From Azophilus sp965247035 (GTDB lineage: Bacteria; Pseudomonadota; Gammaproteobacteria; Pseudomonadales; Azotimanducaceae), in contig CBDFGJ010000003.1 in the NCBI GenBank assembly GCA_965247035.1, positions 868,001 to 932,000 on the forward strand: 64,000 nucleotides of DNA. Reading direction: 5' to 3'. The position numbers and the translations under genes were made by a program. The notes under the pieces are model-generated. The model did no database searches, was not told the DNA's origin, and was given only the letters and a program-made list of their open reading frames with translations. Shown here piece after piece: positions 1 through 8,893 of the stretch. The number at the start of each line of letters is the position of its first letter. Within the stretch, counting starts at the first letter, position 1.

Positions 1-15
1 GCTTGGGCGTTAGGC
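1..15 (+). other. Right half of an integron attC site
   Basis: The window opens with the end of an attC recombination site. The core GTTAGGC at 9-15 fits the GTTRRRY consensus. CTTG at 2-5 is complementary to CAAG at 862-865 in the next site, as expected for the inner attC arms. It marks the 5' boundary of a gene cassette; the rest of the site lies outside the window. Confidence 0.7.
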
Positions 16-30
16 TCGCGGAGAATTAGA

Positions 31-852
31 TTGAGTAGTAAAATTCCAAATTCTGTTATTGGTGTGGCAGCTCCAGTTATTGCAGCGCATTACTACAGTC
101 ATTCGACACTAGAAGCTTTGTTCATGGCGTCAGGAGCGCCAGGTGATGCCCCTGAGGGAAACTGTGAGAAAAAATGCATCGATTGGCTAAAGAGGTGCAA
201 CAATAACCCGACTACAGATGCTCTTGAAGTTTTAGGTATGGTCATTCAAGAGTACATGGATAAGGAATCTCCATCATCTCCTTTTGGTGGTAGTGGTGCC
301 TCAAATATTGAGGAAGGCCAAGCCGAAATAACTAATGCTCTAGCAAAGAATCAGCTTTCATATCGTACAAATGGCTATATTATACTTGCTGGCTCAGATC
401 CTATTTCTAAAACACTTGAAGACTATTTGAAATCAGGCGACTTCTCTTCTATAGAAAAAGAGTTTGAGCGTGCGATTGAGCACATTGACTCAGACTCCCA
501 TGCTTCTATAACAGCTGCATGTTCAATCATTGAGTCAGCATTAAAATTTTACATCGAAACATTTAACTTAGTAATGCCTAACAAGCTAAATGTGATGCCT
601 TTGTGGGCAGTTGTACAGCCACATCTTGGCCTTAATTCAAACCCACTTTTGGCGGGTGACCAGCACAAGGTTTTAAAAGGAATATCTTCTATCATTGATG
701 GTATTGGGGCATTCCGTTCACATATCGGTTCGGCTCATGGCCGTGGCACAAATCCACCAAGTATTGTCGTTGCTGAGGCTAGGTTAATGGTAAATTCTGC
801 ACACACTATTGTAGTCTTTGTCATGGAGCTTCTTAATGCAAAAAAAGCCTAA
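31..852 (+). CDS. Abi_C-type abortive-infection family protein in a gene cassette
   Basis: 273-residue protein without signal peptide or membrane segment. The C-terminal half (about residues 130-270) resembles the abortive infection C-terminal domain (Abi_C): a helix with SHASITAACSIIES, then LLAGDQHKVLKG and a closing RSHIGSAHGRG motif. The N-terminal half is not recognised. The start is TTG at 31, preceded by CGGAGA at 19-24; no ATG lies close by. The gene sits between two attC cores, and its TAA stop (850-852) lies inside the GCCTAAC core, the classic layout of a one-gene integron cassette. Its base composition is clearly more AT-rich than the following DNA. A phage-defence role is inferred from the domain only. 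Confidence 0.8.
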   Translation: MSSKIPNSVIGVAAPVIAAHYYSHSTLEALFMASGAPGDAPEGNCEKKCIDWLKRCNNNPTTDALEVLGMVIQEYMDKESPSSPFGGSGASNIEEGQAEITNALAKNQLSYRTNGYIILAGSDPISKTLEDYLKSGDFSSIEKEFERAIEHIDSDSHASITAACSIIESALKFYIETFNLVMPNKLNVMPLWAVVQPHLGLNSNPLLAGDQHKVLKGISSIIDGIGAFRSHIGSAHGRGTNPPSIVVAEARLMVNSAHTIVVFVMELLNAKKA

Positions 853-889
853 CAAGAAAATCAAGTTCGCCAGCAAAAAGCGCTGGCTG
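847..889 (+). other. Left half of attC, truncated
   Basis: GCCTAAC at 847-853 matches RYYYAAC. It is followed by CAAG (862-865) and a central hairpin, GCCAGC-aaaaagc-GCTGGC (about 870-888). The expected CTTG and GTTRRRY on the right never appear; from about 890 the sequence reads as IS91-family transposase. The attC was therefore cut by an insertion or rearrangement, and the cassette can no longer be excised by this site. Confidence 0.65.
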
Positions 890-1817
890 GGACACAGCCG
901 CTACACTGATTCAGCGCTTCGGTTCCGCCCTCAATCTTAATCCCCACTTCCATATGCTCTGCCTGAACGGCGTTTACGACGCCAATGGATATTTCTGGCC
1001 CGCCAAGCCTGCCACTTGTGAAGACGTGGATGTCATTGCCCACACCATCGCCAAACGAGTCTCACGGTTTCTTGAGAAAGAAGGTTATTTGGTTCGTGAT
1101 GCGGAATCCGAGCACCTGGATCTTCTACCCGATGAGGACGATGCCATGAGCGCGATCGTTGGCGCCTCCATTACTGACCGCCTGGCATTTGGACCCAATG
1201 CCGGGCGTAAGGCCCTGACACTTCAAACAGTCCCGGTGAGAAACGATCAGCGTAAGGGTGACGACCTCGTGAGTCGACAAGCAGGCTTTTCACTGCATGC
1301 CGGTATCGCCTGTAAATCTCATCAGCGCAAGAAACTTGAGCGTCTGCGCCGGTACATCACACGACCTGCCATTGCAGAGCGCCATAACGGCAATGTCGTC
1401 ATCGCAAACACCCTATAACGATGGCACCACCCATGTGGTCTTGAGTCCGATGGAATTCATGGGTCGTTTGGCAGCGCTGGCACCCAGACCGCGGGTGAAC
1501 CCCACGCGGTTTCATGGCGTGTTTTCGCCGAATGGCAAACCACGTCAACATGTCGTTACCCAGAAACCTGTAGAAGAACAAGAAAGTCAGAAACCCAAGG
1601 CTTACTCGATGACGTGGGCGCAGCGACTCAAGCGCGTATTCCCCATTGGCATCGAGAAGTGTGATAAGTGTGGCGGACCAGTCCGGATCATTGCGTCCAT
1701 TGAGGACCCCATGTCATCCAGAAAATCCTGAAACACCTGGGACTGGATCAGCCGGGTGATCCACAGAACCGCTCACCGCCTTCGGATCTGGCTGACCAAT
1801 CAACAACACTATTCTGA
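890..1817 (+). pseudogene. IS91-family transposase remnant, copy 1
   Basis: C-terminal two thirds of a Y2-type IS91 transposase. The frame from about 891 gives LIQRFGSALNLNPHFHML, then GFSLHAGIACKSHQRKKLER and RRYITRPAIAE. A frameshift near 1410 moves to a second frame with YNDGTTHVVLSPMEFMGRL and the zinc-ligand-like CDKCGGPV. A second frameshift near 1712 leads to VIQKILKHLGLDQPGDP and a stop at 1815-1817. The N-terminal part is absent, so the element is dead. About 180 bases after it (1818-2000) hold no gene and may include the element's end. Confidence 0.85.
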
Positions 1818-2000
1818 ATTCAAATCCATCGAATAACCACCGGTGACGGCCGCGTTCGGTCGGAGCCTGAATTCGATGCCCAAATTGCCGCAATTTCGAT
1901 CAACCAACACACGTTTGGAACAGCCTAAGAGGACCGCAGGCAACCCGCACGAATTACGATACATTTCTTAGAGTGGAAAAAGGGTGTTTATTCGTCCTAA

Positions 2001-2129
2001 CCGCTGGAATGTGTGGCGCTTAAAAAAGTGCGCGATGAAATGGGTGTGACCAACGTGGAAGTCATGGTGCCTTTCGTGTGCACGCTGAACGAAGCGCAAC
2101 AGGTCATCGAGTTGCTGGCGGAAAATAAT
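2001..2129 (+). pseudogene. ppsA: Internal fragment of phosphoenolpyruvate synthase
   Basis: Reads PLECVALKKVRDEMG then VEVMVPFVCTLNEAQQVIEL, matching the C-terminal PEP-utilising barrel of PEP synthase (LEC...VR..MG..NVE.M.PFVRT). Only about 43 codons remain. A TAA in the same frame lies immediately upstream, and near 2130 the sequence switches to the 5' end of an unrelated gene on the other strand. It is a recombination scrap with no function. Confidence 0.7.
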
Positions 2130-2130
2130 C

Positions 2131-2267
2131 ATCGCGTCGGTCAATTCGACCCCGATATTCAGGCGGTCGGGATAGTTAAACCCATCCAGCAAGAAATCGG
2201 GTTGTGCTGCGACCGGTGGCAGGTTGTCGCGGGCAAAGGTATCAATATGGGCAGACCGTCCCAGCAT
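2131..2267 (-). pseudogene. 5' fragment of an AMP-forming aryl-CoA ligase
   Basis: The first 45 codons (MLGRSAHIDTFARDNLPP, then FLLDGFNYPDRLN) match the N-terminus of benzoate/2-aminobenzoate-CoA ligase-like AMP-binding enzymes. The ATG lies 2 nt after the acyl-CoA dehydrogenase stop, so it was the next gene of that operon. The remaining roughly 500 codons are lost at the junction with the ppsA fragment near 2130. Family assignment rests on the N-terminal motif only. Confidence 0.6.
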
Positions 2268-2269
2268 GA

Positions 2270-3424
2270 TCAGGCTCCTGATTGTAAAGCATTTCGGGCA
2301 ATAATAATTTTTTGAACATCGGAGGCGCCCTCATAAATTCTAAGCGCTCTAATTTCGCGGTAGAGGCGTTCGATGATATGGCCTTTGCGAACGCCGTCAC
2401 CACCGTGAATCTGCACCGCCTTGTCGATCACCAACTGGGCCTGATCGGTGGCGTATAATTTCGCCATCGCGGCCTCTTTGGTGATCCGCGCGGCCCCGGC
2501 GTCCTTGGCCCAAGCCGCACGGTATATCAGCAGGGCACTGGCATCGATATCAAGTGCCATATCGGCCAGATGGCCCTGTACCATTTGCAAGTCAGCTAGT
2601 GGCGCACCGAATAATTCGCGATTTTTAGCGCGGCTTAAGCTTTCGTCAAAGGCGCGGCGGGCAAAGCCAAGTGCCGCCGCCCCGACCGTGGCGCGCATTG
2701 TATCCAAGGTGGCCATCGCCACTTTGAATCCCGCACCGGGGGCCCCAATCATTGCATCAGCGGTCAGATGCAGGTCTGCAAAGACCAGCCGTGCCAGCGG
2801 ATGTGGTGAAACGGTCTCAAGGCGCTCTGCGATCTGTAAGCCTGGGGTGTCGGCGGGCACGATAAAGGCTGATATGCCCTTGCCGCCCGGCGCTTCGCCG
2901 GTGCGTGCGAAAACCGTATAGACGTCAGCAATACCGCCATTGGATATCCACGTCTTTTCGCCATTGAGAACATAGCCATTGCCCTCGCGCCGGGCCGAGA
3001 GATGCAGATTGGCGACATCAGAGCCGGAATGCGGCTCGCTCAGCGCAAAGGCCGAGAGCGCTTCGCCGGATTGTACCTTGGGCAACCAGTCGGCTTTTTG
3101 GCTGTCACTGCCAAACAAAGAGATCGCCATCGTACCAAGGCCCTGCATGGCAAAAGCGAAATCGGCCAGACCATCATGGCGTGCAAGCGTCTCGCGGATC
3201 AGGCACAGGCTGCGCACATCGATCTGTGGAAAGGTCGCGTTCACGCCGGTATATTTCAAGATATCTGCGGCCCCCAGCGAGGCAACCAACGCCTGACAGG
3301 TTTGGTCTGCGTTGTCATGGTCGACACGCCTTAAATTACCGCTGGCCCAAGCCTCTAACTCGGCGTGAAGCGCTTTGTGTTTTGGCTCTAGAAACGGCCA
3401 GTTAAGAAAGCTGGTATCGGCCAT
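2270..3424 (-). CDS. Acyl-CoA dehydrogenase
   Basis: 384 residues, full family length. It removes two hydrogens from the alpha-beta positions of an acyl-CoA using FAD and passes electrons to ETF. Visible motifs are the flavin/substrate segment FALSEPHSGSD (about 128-138), GEKTWISNGGIADV, the QIHGGDG signature and the C-terminal RIYEGASDVQK, whose Glu occupies the catalytic-base position of short/medium-chain enzymes. The ATG overlaps the stop of the upstream enoyl-CoA hydratase (TAATG), so translation is coupled. The operon order SDR, MarR, hydratase, dehydrogenase, aryl-CoA ligase suggests catabolism of an aromatic or aryl-acyl CoA ester. The enzyme looks intact, but its operon is cut at both ends. 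Confidence 0.9.
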   Translation of the reverse strand: MADTSFLNWPFLEPKHKALHAELEAWASGNLRRVDHDNADQTCQALVASLGAADILKYTGVNATFPQIDVRSLCLIRETLARHDGLADFAFAMQGLGTMAISLFGSDSQKADWLPKVQSGEALSAFALSEPHSGSDVANLHLSARREGNGYVLNGEKTWISNGGIADVYTVFARTGEAPGGKGISAFIVPADTPGLQIAERLETVSPHPLARLVFADLHLTADAMIGAPGAGFKVAMATLDTMRATVGAAALGFARRAFDESLSRAKNRELFGAPLADLQMVQGHLADMALDIDASALLIYRAAWAKDAGAARITKEAAMAKLYATDQAQLVIDKAVQIHGGDGVRKGHIIERLYREIRALRIYEGASDVQKIIIARNALQSGA

Positions 3425-4233
3425 TAGTTTCCCTCAAACTGCGGTTTTTCTTTAGTGACAAAAGCCTGATAAGCGCGTTCGAAATCGCCGGTCTGCATGC
3501 AGATGGCCTGCGCTTGTGCTTCGGCCTCGATCGCCTGCTCTATCGACATGGACCATTCCTGCGCCAGCATTGTCTTGGTCATCATATGGCCAAAATTGGA
3601 CCCGGACGTAATCCGGGTGGCCAGCGCCATCGCCGCCTCTTGCAGCCCGTCTGCCGGGGTGATCGAGGTGAAGAACCCCCAGTCTGCGCCTTCCTTCGCA
3701 GACATTGACCGCCCGGTATATAGCAGGTCCGCAGTACGGCCCTGACCGATGATGCGCGGCAAGATTGCACAGGCCCCCATGTCGCATCCCGCCAGCCCGA
3801 CGCGGGTGAACAAAAACGCTGTCTTTGCCTCGGGCGTGGCTATCCGTAGGTCTGAGGCCATGGCGATAATCGCGCCAGCTCCCACACAGACGCCATCAAT
3901 CGCGGCGATCACCGGCTTGCCACAATTCACCATGGCTTTCACCAGATCACCGATCATGCGGGTGAAGTGCAACAACTCTTTCATCGACATTCGGACCAAA
4001 GGGCCGATGATATCATGTACATCCCCGCCCGAGCAGAAATCGCCGCCGTTTGAGCCAAACACAACCGCGTTTATATCGTCGTTATACACAAGATCGCGGA
4101 ACCAGTCGCACAACTCGGCATAGCTGTCAAACGTCAGTGGATTTTTACGATCTGCGCCGGTCAGGCAAACCCCGGCAATGCCGTTGCTAACTGACGGATT
4201 GAAATGCTTGGGACCGGATTTAGTTAGCGTCAT
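3424..4233 (-). CDS. Enoyl-CoA hydratase/isomerase (crotonase) family protein
   Basis: 269 residues. The crotonase fold is marked by the oxyanion-hole segments NGGDFCSGGDVHDI (about 63-76) and IDGVCVGAGAIIAMASDLRIA (about 114-134). The C-terminus has QTGDFERAYQAF, common in hydratases of aromatic-CoA clusters. It probably hydrates or hydrolyses an enoyl-/aryl-CoA intermediate made by the neighbouring enzymes. Its ATG overlaps the natural stop of the upstream MarR frame (ATGA at 4230-4233), and its stop overlaps the next start, so the genes form one coupled operon. The exact substrate cannot be read from the sequence. Confidence 0.85.
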   Translation of the reverse strand: MTLTKSGPKHFNPSVSNGIAGVCLTGADRKNPLTFDSYAELCDWFRDLVYNDDINAVVFGSNGGDFCSGGDVHDIIGPLVRMSMKELLHFTRMIGDLVKAMVNCGKPVIAAIDGVCVGAGAIIAMASDLRIATPEAKTAFLFTRVGLAGCDMGACAILPRIIGQGRTADLLYTGRSMSAKEGADWGFFTSITPADGLQEAAMALATRITSGSNFGHMMTKTMLAQEWSMSIEQAIEAEAQAQAICMQTGDFERAYQAFVTKEKPQFEGN

Positions 4234-4695
4234 GTGTCTTCTCCTTTATCTGCAATCGCGCCGAGAAGATCGATCAGGCCTTCGGCGTCTTGCGGAGTTA
4301 GATCCCCCAAGAAGCCGTCAATCCAACGCTCGTGCTCTGCTGCATAAAGGGCAAATTTTGCCTGGTTTTTTTGTCAGCCGCACCGTATGGGCGCGTCGGT
4401 CGCCATCGACGGCGACCCGCATGACATACCCGTCTGTTACCAAGCGGTCGACGATGCCGGTGACGTTGCCGTTTGACACTTTCAGTGCCGCAGACAGCTG
4501 GCTCATCTTCATGCCTTTTTGCGCGCGCGACAGGGCTGATAATACATCAAAACGCGGCAGGGTCGTTGCGCAGTCATCGCGCAGTCTCTCGCGCAAAGTT
4601 TTTTCAATCAGGTTAGACGTTTTTAAGATTTTCAACCAAACTCTCAGACGTACCTTTGAAAGGTTGGGTGTGGTTTTAGGATGCGAAAGGGGCAT
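4230..4695 (-). pseudogene. MarR-family regulator with homopolymer frameshift
   Basis: The winged-helix core is clear: LPRFDVLSALSRAQKGMKMS, LSAALKVSNGNVTGIVDRLV and the DRRAHTVRLT wing. The frame then breaks in a run of seven T at about 4366-4372; the expected ending AKFALYAAEHERWIDGFL with DAEGLIDLLG continues in another frame and stops at 4230-4232, overlapping the hydratase ATG. As written the protein ends early at 4318. This is either a real one-base mutation or a sequencing error in the homopolymer. MarR proteins of such operons usually repress them until a CoA-ester or aromatic ligand binds. Confidence 0.75.
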
Positions 4696-4842
4696 ACTTC
4701 TCCACCTGACAGACTTATGGCTTGGCCATTGATAGCCGAGGCTTGATCACCACATAGAAACGCGACCGTACCAGCGATCTCGGCCGATTGTATCAAACGG
4801 CCTTGCGGGTTGCCGGCGATCAATGCCTGCGTTGCGGCCTGT
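4644..4842 (-). pseudogene. 3' fragment of a short-chain dehydrogenase
   Basis: The minus strand reads QAATQALIAGNPQGRLIQ, then SAEIAGTVAFLCGDQASAIN and GQAISLSGGE, the C-terminal third of a classical SDR. The NAD-binding and YxxxK parts are missing beyond 4842, where the GMC oxidoreductase begins on the other strand. The frame runs on to a stop at 4644, overlapping the MarR 5' end by about 50 nt. It is the truncated first gene of the aryl-CoA operon. Confidence 0.65.
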
Positions 4843-6315
4843 AACTGGAATTACCAATCCGAACACGAGTCGCAATGCAACGGACGCGCCATCGAACTGC
4901 CACGCGGCAAAGTGGTTGGCGGTTCGTCTTCGATTAACTCCATGGTGTATATGCGTGGGCATCCGCTGGACTATGATCGATGGGCGGCGGATTATCATTT
5001 GCCGCAATGGCGTTTTGAAAACTGCCTGCCCTATTTCAAAAAATGCGAGTCATCCGACCGCGGCGAGAACGACTGGCGCGGCGGCTCCGGACCGCTGGGC
5101 GTAACTCGTGGCGCTTTGCAAAATCCGTTATACGATGCGTTGATGGAAGCCGGGCAGCAATCGGGACAAGGCAATTCCGATGACCTCAACGGTTACCAAC
5201 CGGAAGGCGTCGCCCGCTACGATCGCACCGTGCAAAACGGTCGCCGGTGTAGTGCCGCGGTGGCGTATTTGAAATCGGCGCTTGGACGCGCCAATCTTTC
5301 TTTGCGGGTCAATGCGTTGGTGGAAAAAGTTGTGTGTCAGAATCATCGTGCGGTGGGCGTGCGTTATATGTTTCGCGGGCAACGCAAAACGGTTCGCGCC
5401 GGCAAATCGATCATCGTTGCCTACGGCGCAACCAAGTCGCCGCAGTTGTTGATGTTGTCCGGCATTGGGCCCGCGGATGCGTTGCGCGCGCACGACATCA
5501 CGCCGGTGCTTGACTTGAAAGGTGTCGGACAAAACTTGCAGGATCATCCGTTCATCCACACCGCGTTTCATTGCACCCAACCGGTAACTTTGGATTACCT
5601 CACGCACCCTGTGCGCAAACTGAAAGTCGGTGTCGAATGGTTGTTGACCGGCAAAGGCGTGTGCGCATCCAACATTTGGGAGGCGGGCGGAATGGTGTTT
5701 GGCAACGACGCTGCGCCGCATCCCAATGTGCAGTATCATTTCGCGCCGGTATATAGCGTTTATCATGACCGCCGAATTAAATTGATCCAAGGCTACCAAC
5801 TAAACGGCGACCAACTGCGTCCCAAAAGTCGCGGCGCGGTGGAATTGCTTTCCAATAATCCCGGCGAGCGACCGGCGGCGCGATTTAATTATTTGTCGCA
5901 CCCGCATGATGTGCGCGAACTCATGGAAGCGCACAAGAAAATGCAGGATGTGATGGCGCAACCGGCGTTTGATGCGTTTCGCGGCAAACGAATCGTCCCT
6001 GAGCCCACGGTCAAAACCGAAAAAGAAATCGAATCGTATATCCACGCCAACGTTTCAACCGACTATCATCCGTGCGGCACTTGTCGCATGGGCGCGGACG
6101 ATGATGAACACGCGGTCACCGACGGCAAGATGCGCGTGCGCGGCATGCGCGGTTTGCGCGTAGTGGATGCGTCAGTGATGCCCGACATCATCAGCGGAAA
6201 CTTGAACGCGCCGGTGATGATGCTCGCCGAGCGCGCCGCGGATTTTATTCTCGGACGCGAGCCTTTGTCACCGCAACGGCCCGCGTTTCATTTTTCCGCG
6301 AAACAACAAACTTAA
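4843..6315 (+). pseudogene. GMC oxidoreductase lacking its N-terminus
   Basis: About 490 codons of a glucose-methanol-choline (choline dehydrogenase-like) flavoenzyme. Recognisable parts are NWNYQSE, the GMC signature PRGKVVGGSSSINSMVYMRG, and the C-terminal HPCGTCRMG and VVDASVMPDIISGN motifs carrying the active-site His/Asn region. The first roughly 75 residues with the GxGxxG FAD-binding fold are absent: recognisable sequence starts exactly where the SDR fragment ends on the other strand. In-frame TTG codons upstream exist but lie in SDR-derived DNA, so a functional flavoprotein is unlikely. The trypsin-like gene follows 15 nt later. Confidence 0.85.
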
Positions 6316-6330
6316 TATCGGAGGAAAAAA

Positions 6331-7218
6331 ATGTTTGTCAAAGCCTACACTATCGCCGGCGGTTTCACTTTGCCGGTGGTGATTTCCAGTCGCCGGGTAA
6401 GCGGCGCGTGCCACAGCATGATTGGTGCGTGCGTGGTGCTGAATCGCGATGGCTGGGTGCTCACCGTGGCGCACCTGATGAAAGAAATTCAGCGGCAAAA
6501 AAATAATGTGTTGCAACATCGCTCGCACGGCGATGAAGTGCGCGAACTGGAACAAGACATCGTCTCGGCCCGCGTATACCGCAAGAAAAAAGTGCGCACT
6601 TTTCATCCGCCGGCAAAAACCGCGGTGAAAAATCATTCGGTATGGTGGGGACGCGATGGCGCGCAACTGCATGACATGACGATGATGCCGGCCGCCGATC
6701 TTGCGTTGGGGCGATTGCAACCGTTTGATCCAAATTCGGTGGCGCATTATCCGGTGTTCAAAAATCCGGCGCACGGTTACGCGCCCGGACGAAGTTTGTG
6801 TCGGCTCGGTTTTCCGTTTCACCAAATCAAACCGACTTTTGACGATGAAAAAAACATGTTCGTGTTGCCCGAAGGAGCGGTGCCGTTGCCGCTGTTTCCC
6901 GTGGAAGGAATTTTCACGCGAGTGGTAATCGCGACCATGTCCGACCAAACAAACGAGAGCGGCAAGTTCATTGAAACTTCATCGCCCGGACTCGCCGGAC
7001 AAAGCGGCGGACCAATCGTCGACACCGACGGTGTAGTGTGGGCGTTGCAATCGCACACCCGCCACCATTCGCTCGGCTTCAGCCCGCCGGTGCCAACCCG
7101 CCGCAAAGGCAGCCAACAAAAAGAACACCAATTCCTGAATGTAGGACTCGGTGTCCACACCGAATTGATTTTGAGTTTTCTAAAACGCCAAGGGGTGGAA
7201 CATCAGGTTGCGGATTGA
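6331..7218 (+). CDS. Trypsin-like serine protease domain protein
   Basis: 295 residues, start supported by a strong GGAGGAAAAAA ribosome binding site. A chymotrypsin-fold triad is visible: His48 in GWVLTVAHLM, Asp123 in AADLALGRL and Ser225 in GLAGQSGGPIVD. A long insertion (about residues 50-115) rich in basic residues separates His and Asp. No signal peptide or PDZ domain is seen, so the protein appears cytoplasmic and is not a DegP relative. It lies directly after the truncated GMC gene and ends 40 bp before the second IS91 scrap. Its target is unknown. Confidence 0.8.
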   Translation: MFVKAYTIAGGFTLPVVISSRRVSGACHSMIGACVVLNRDGWVLTVAHLMKEIQRQKNNVLQHRSHGDEVRELEQDIVSARVYRKKKVRTFHPPAKTAVKNHSVWWGRDGAQLHDMTMMPAADLALGRLQPFDPNSVAHYPVFKNPAHGYAPGRSLCRLGFPFHQIKPTFDDEKNMFVLPEGAVPLPLFPVEGIFTRVVIATMSDQTNESGKFIETSSPGLAGQSGGPIVDTDGVVWALQSHTRHHSLGFSPPVPTRRKGSQQKEHQFLNVGLGVHTELILSFLKRQGVEHQVAD

Positions 7219-7258
7219 CCGCACTGTCATCCTGCGCATGCGGAAATAGCGCGCCGAG

Positions 7259-7554
7259 CTTCCATATGCTCTACCTGAACGGCGTTTACGACGCCAATGG
7301 ATATTTCTGACCCGTCAAGCCTCCCACTTGTGAAGACGTGGATGTCATTGCCCGCACCATCGCCAAACGAGTCTCACGGTTTCTTGAGAAAGAAGGTTAT
7401 TTGGTTCGTGATGCGGAATCCGAGTACCTGGATCTTCTACCCGACGAGGACGATGCCATGAGCGCGATCATTGGCGCCTCCATTACTGACCGCCTGGCAT
7501 TTGGACCCAATGCCGGGCGTAAGGCCCTGACACTTCAGACAGTTCCAGTGAGAA
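7259..7554 (+). pseudogene. IS91-family transposase remnant, copy 2
   Basis: 296 bp that repeat 947-1242 in direct orientation with about a dozen differences (roughly 96 percent identity by eye). Substitutions include a TGG-to-TGA change that gives an in-frame stop after ANGYF. Only this internal part of the transposase is present; no IS end is visible. The two copies bracket the 6-kb mosaic of truncated genes. Confidence 0.85.
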
Positions 7555-7565
7555 TTGCAAACACA

Positions 7566-8560
7566 CTGGCGAGGCACCTTTCTGCGATGGCGCCCATAAC
7601 AATTGTTGGCGGTGTAACGCTGCGCAACACAAATGTCCTGCATCAGGAGTGACTCCAAGCAGGCGACGTCGGCAGCCTTGCTGCCGGTAAAGAAGGAAAT
7701 GATCCCGGCCCGATTTTCGCGACCAAAATAGGTTTCCAGCTTCACGCCAGTCGCCCCCAGCCCGGCAATCAGCCGATCACCCGGCTTCTACACCCGGTTG
7801 GCAATATTATCGATTCCGATCTCGTTTACCAGTTCCAGCGACTTCCCCAAACAAATTGCGCCGGGGTAATTGGAGGTGCCTCCAATTTCAAAACGCCTGG
7901 CGGAATGATCAAAATCGTAGCTGCGATCTGGCGTAATAGTCGGCGTGGTGAAATATTCGCCCCAACCACCCGGCGGATCCTCCAGCGACGGATAGCCCCA
8001 GCCAGCTGGTTCCAGTTGCTCCAATACTCGCTGGGAAAGACAAGGAAAGCCGGTTCCCATGGGCGCATTCAGCCACTTGTGGCCGCCCGCGGTCAGAGAG
8101 TCGACCCCGCTCAGCTCAAAAGGTGTAGCGCTGGCCTGCTGGATACCATCCACCACCAACCATATTCCAGCCGCGCTACAGGCCCTGCCGAGTTTAGCCA
8201 GATCCAGGCGGTAGCCATTGCTCCACTGGGTTGAACTCAGGACGAGCGCTTTGGTCTTTGGCGTAATGGCGTTAATAAACGCGTCCGCATCGACCACACC
8301 ATCGCGGTGTTGCAGGAATTCCAGATCACACATCAATATCTCATCACCGCGCTGCCAGGGGATGGCCTGCGCGCTGACGTTGAGGCCGTGGGTGGTGCTC
8401 TCGACCAGTGCAATATATCGCTGCTCAACCCCCAGGAGCTTCGCTATCTGGGGTGGCGCCGCAGCATAATGCTGACGCAGGCCGCATCGAGAAAAACCCG
8501 GTTTTTCATTGCCGGAAACTCAGCTCGGACCCTTGCCCAGTCAATACTACTTCTTCCCAT
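7566..8560 (-). pseudogene. Class V aminotransferase-fold PLP enzyme, degraded
   Basis: It starts at ATG 8560 (MGRSSIDWARVRAEFPAMKN), then suffers a frameshift and a deletion of about 50 codons before LVESTTHGLNVSAQA. It continues in good frame through the TAGGHKWLNAPMGTGF segment with the PLP-binding Lys and RRFEIGGTSNYPG, and reaches an in-frame TAG at 7788-7790. Sequence beyond the stop still reads as the family C-terminus (GVKLETYFGRENRAGIIS, MQDICVAQRYTA) until the IS91 scrap. An intact relative of the same fold lies at 11507-12655. This copy is non-functional. Confidence 0.75.
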
Positions 8561-8660
8561 TTTCCACACCCTTTTTTATCGATTGCCGGTCAGGCCGTCC
8601 CACCCGCTCGTTGCGGGTTGGCGGCAATCATAGTTGCAGACCACTACAGCCCTGTACACG

Positions 8661-8755
8661 CGGTATTAGGGCGCTGAGCCTAGAGATATGGCTGCCCGAC
8701 CCCGGTGGGCGAATCCGCTGGCTGGATTGATGTTAGGGCAGTCGCCCTAATACCG
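8661..8755. repeat. 13-bp inverted repeat upstream of TonB receptor
   Basis: CGGTATTAGGGCG at 8661-8673 is perfectly repeated in inverse orientation at 8743-8755. The 8561-8893 gap carries no gene. A related string (TTAGGGCG-TGA-CCTA) lies at 58255-58272, upstream of the deleted TonB receptor. It may be an operator pair or the ends of a tiny repeat element. Confidence 0.5.
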
Positions 8756-8776
8756 AACTGCTGCCGCGCCCATCCG

Positions 8777-8807
8777 TGAGACCGCTCCATAGTTTTAATG
8801 GTATAAT
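8777..8807 (+). promoter_or_regulatory. Candidate promoter of the first TonB receptor
   Basis: A perfect TATAAT lies at 8802-8807, 86 bp before the receptor start. The best -35 match is weak (TGAGAC at 8777-8782, spacing 19). Placement relative to the gene supports it; nothing more is visible. Confidence 0.35.
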
Positions 8808-8893
8808 CGATTTCACTGTGAAAATGACGTTGCCCAATGCAACCAAACCAAGCAGACACACACTGTAATCAAACCTGATACGAGGGATTAGCC

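Noticed and set aside
5128..5799. 223-codon minus-strand open frame inside the GMC gene
   Set aside because: Low-quality composition rich in Arg/His, with no motif; the GMC frame explains this DNA.
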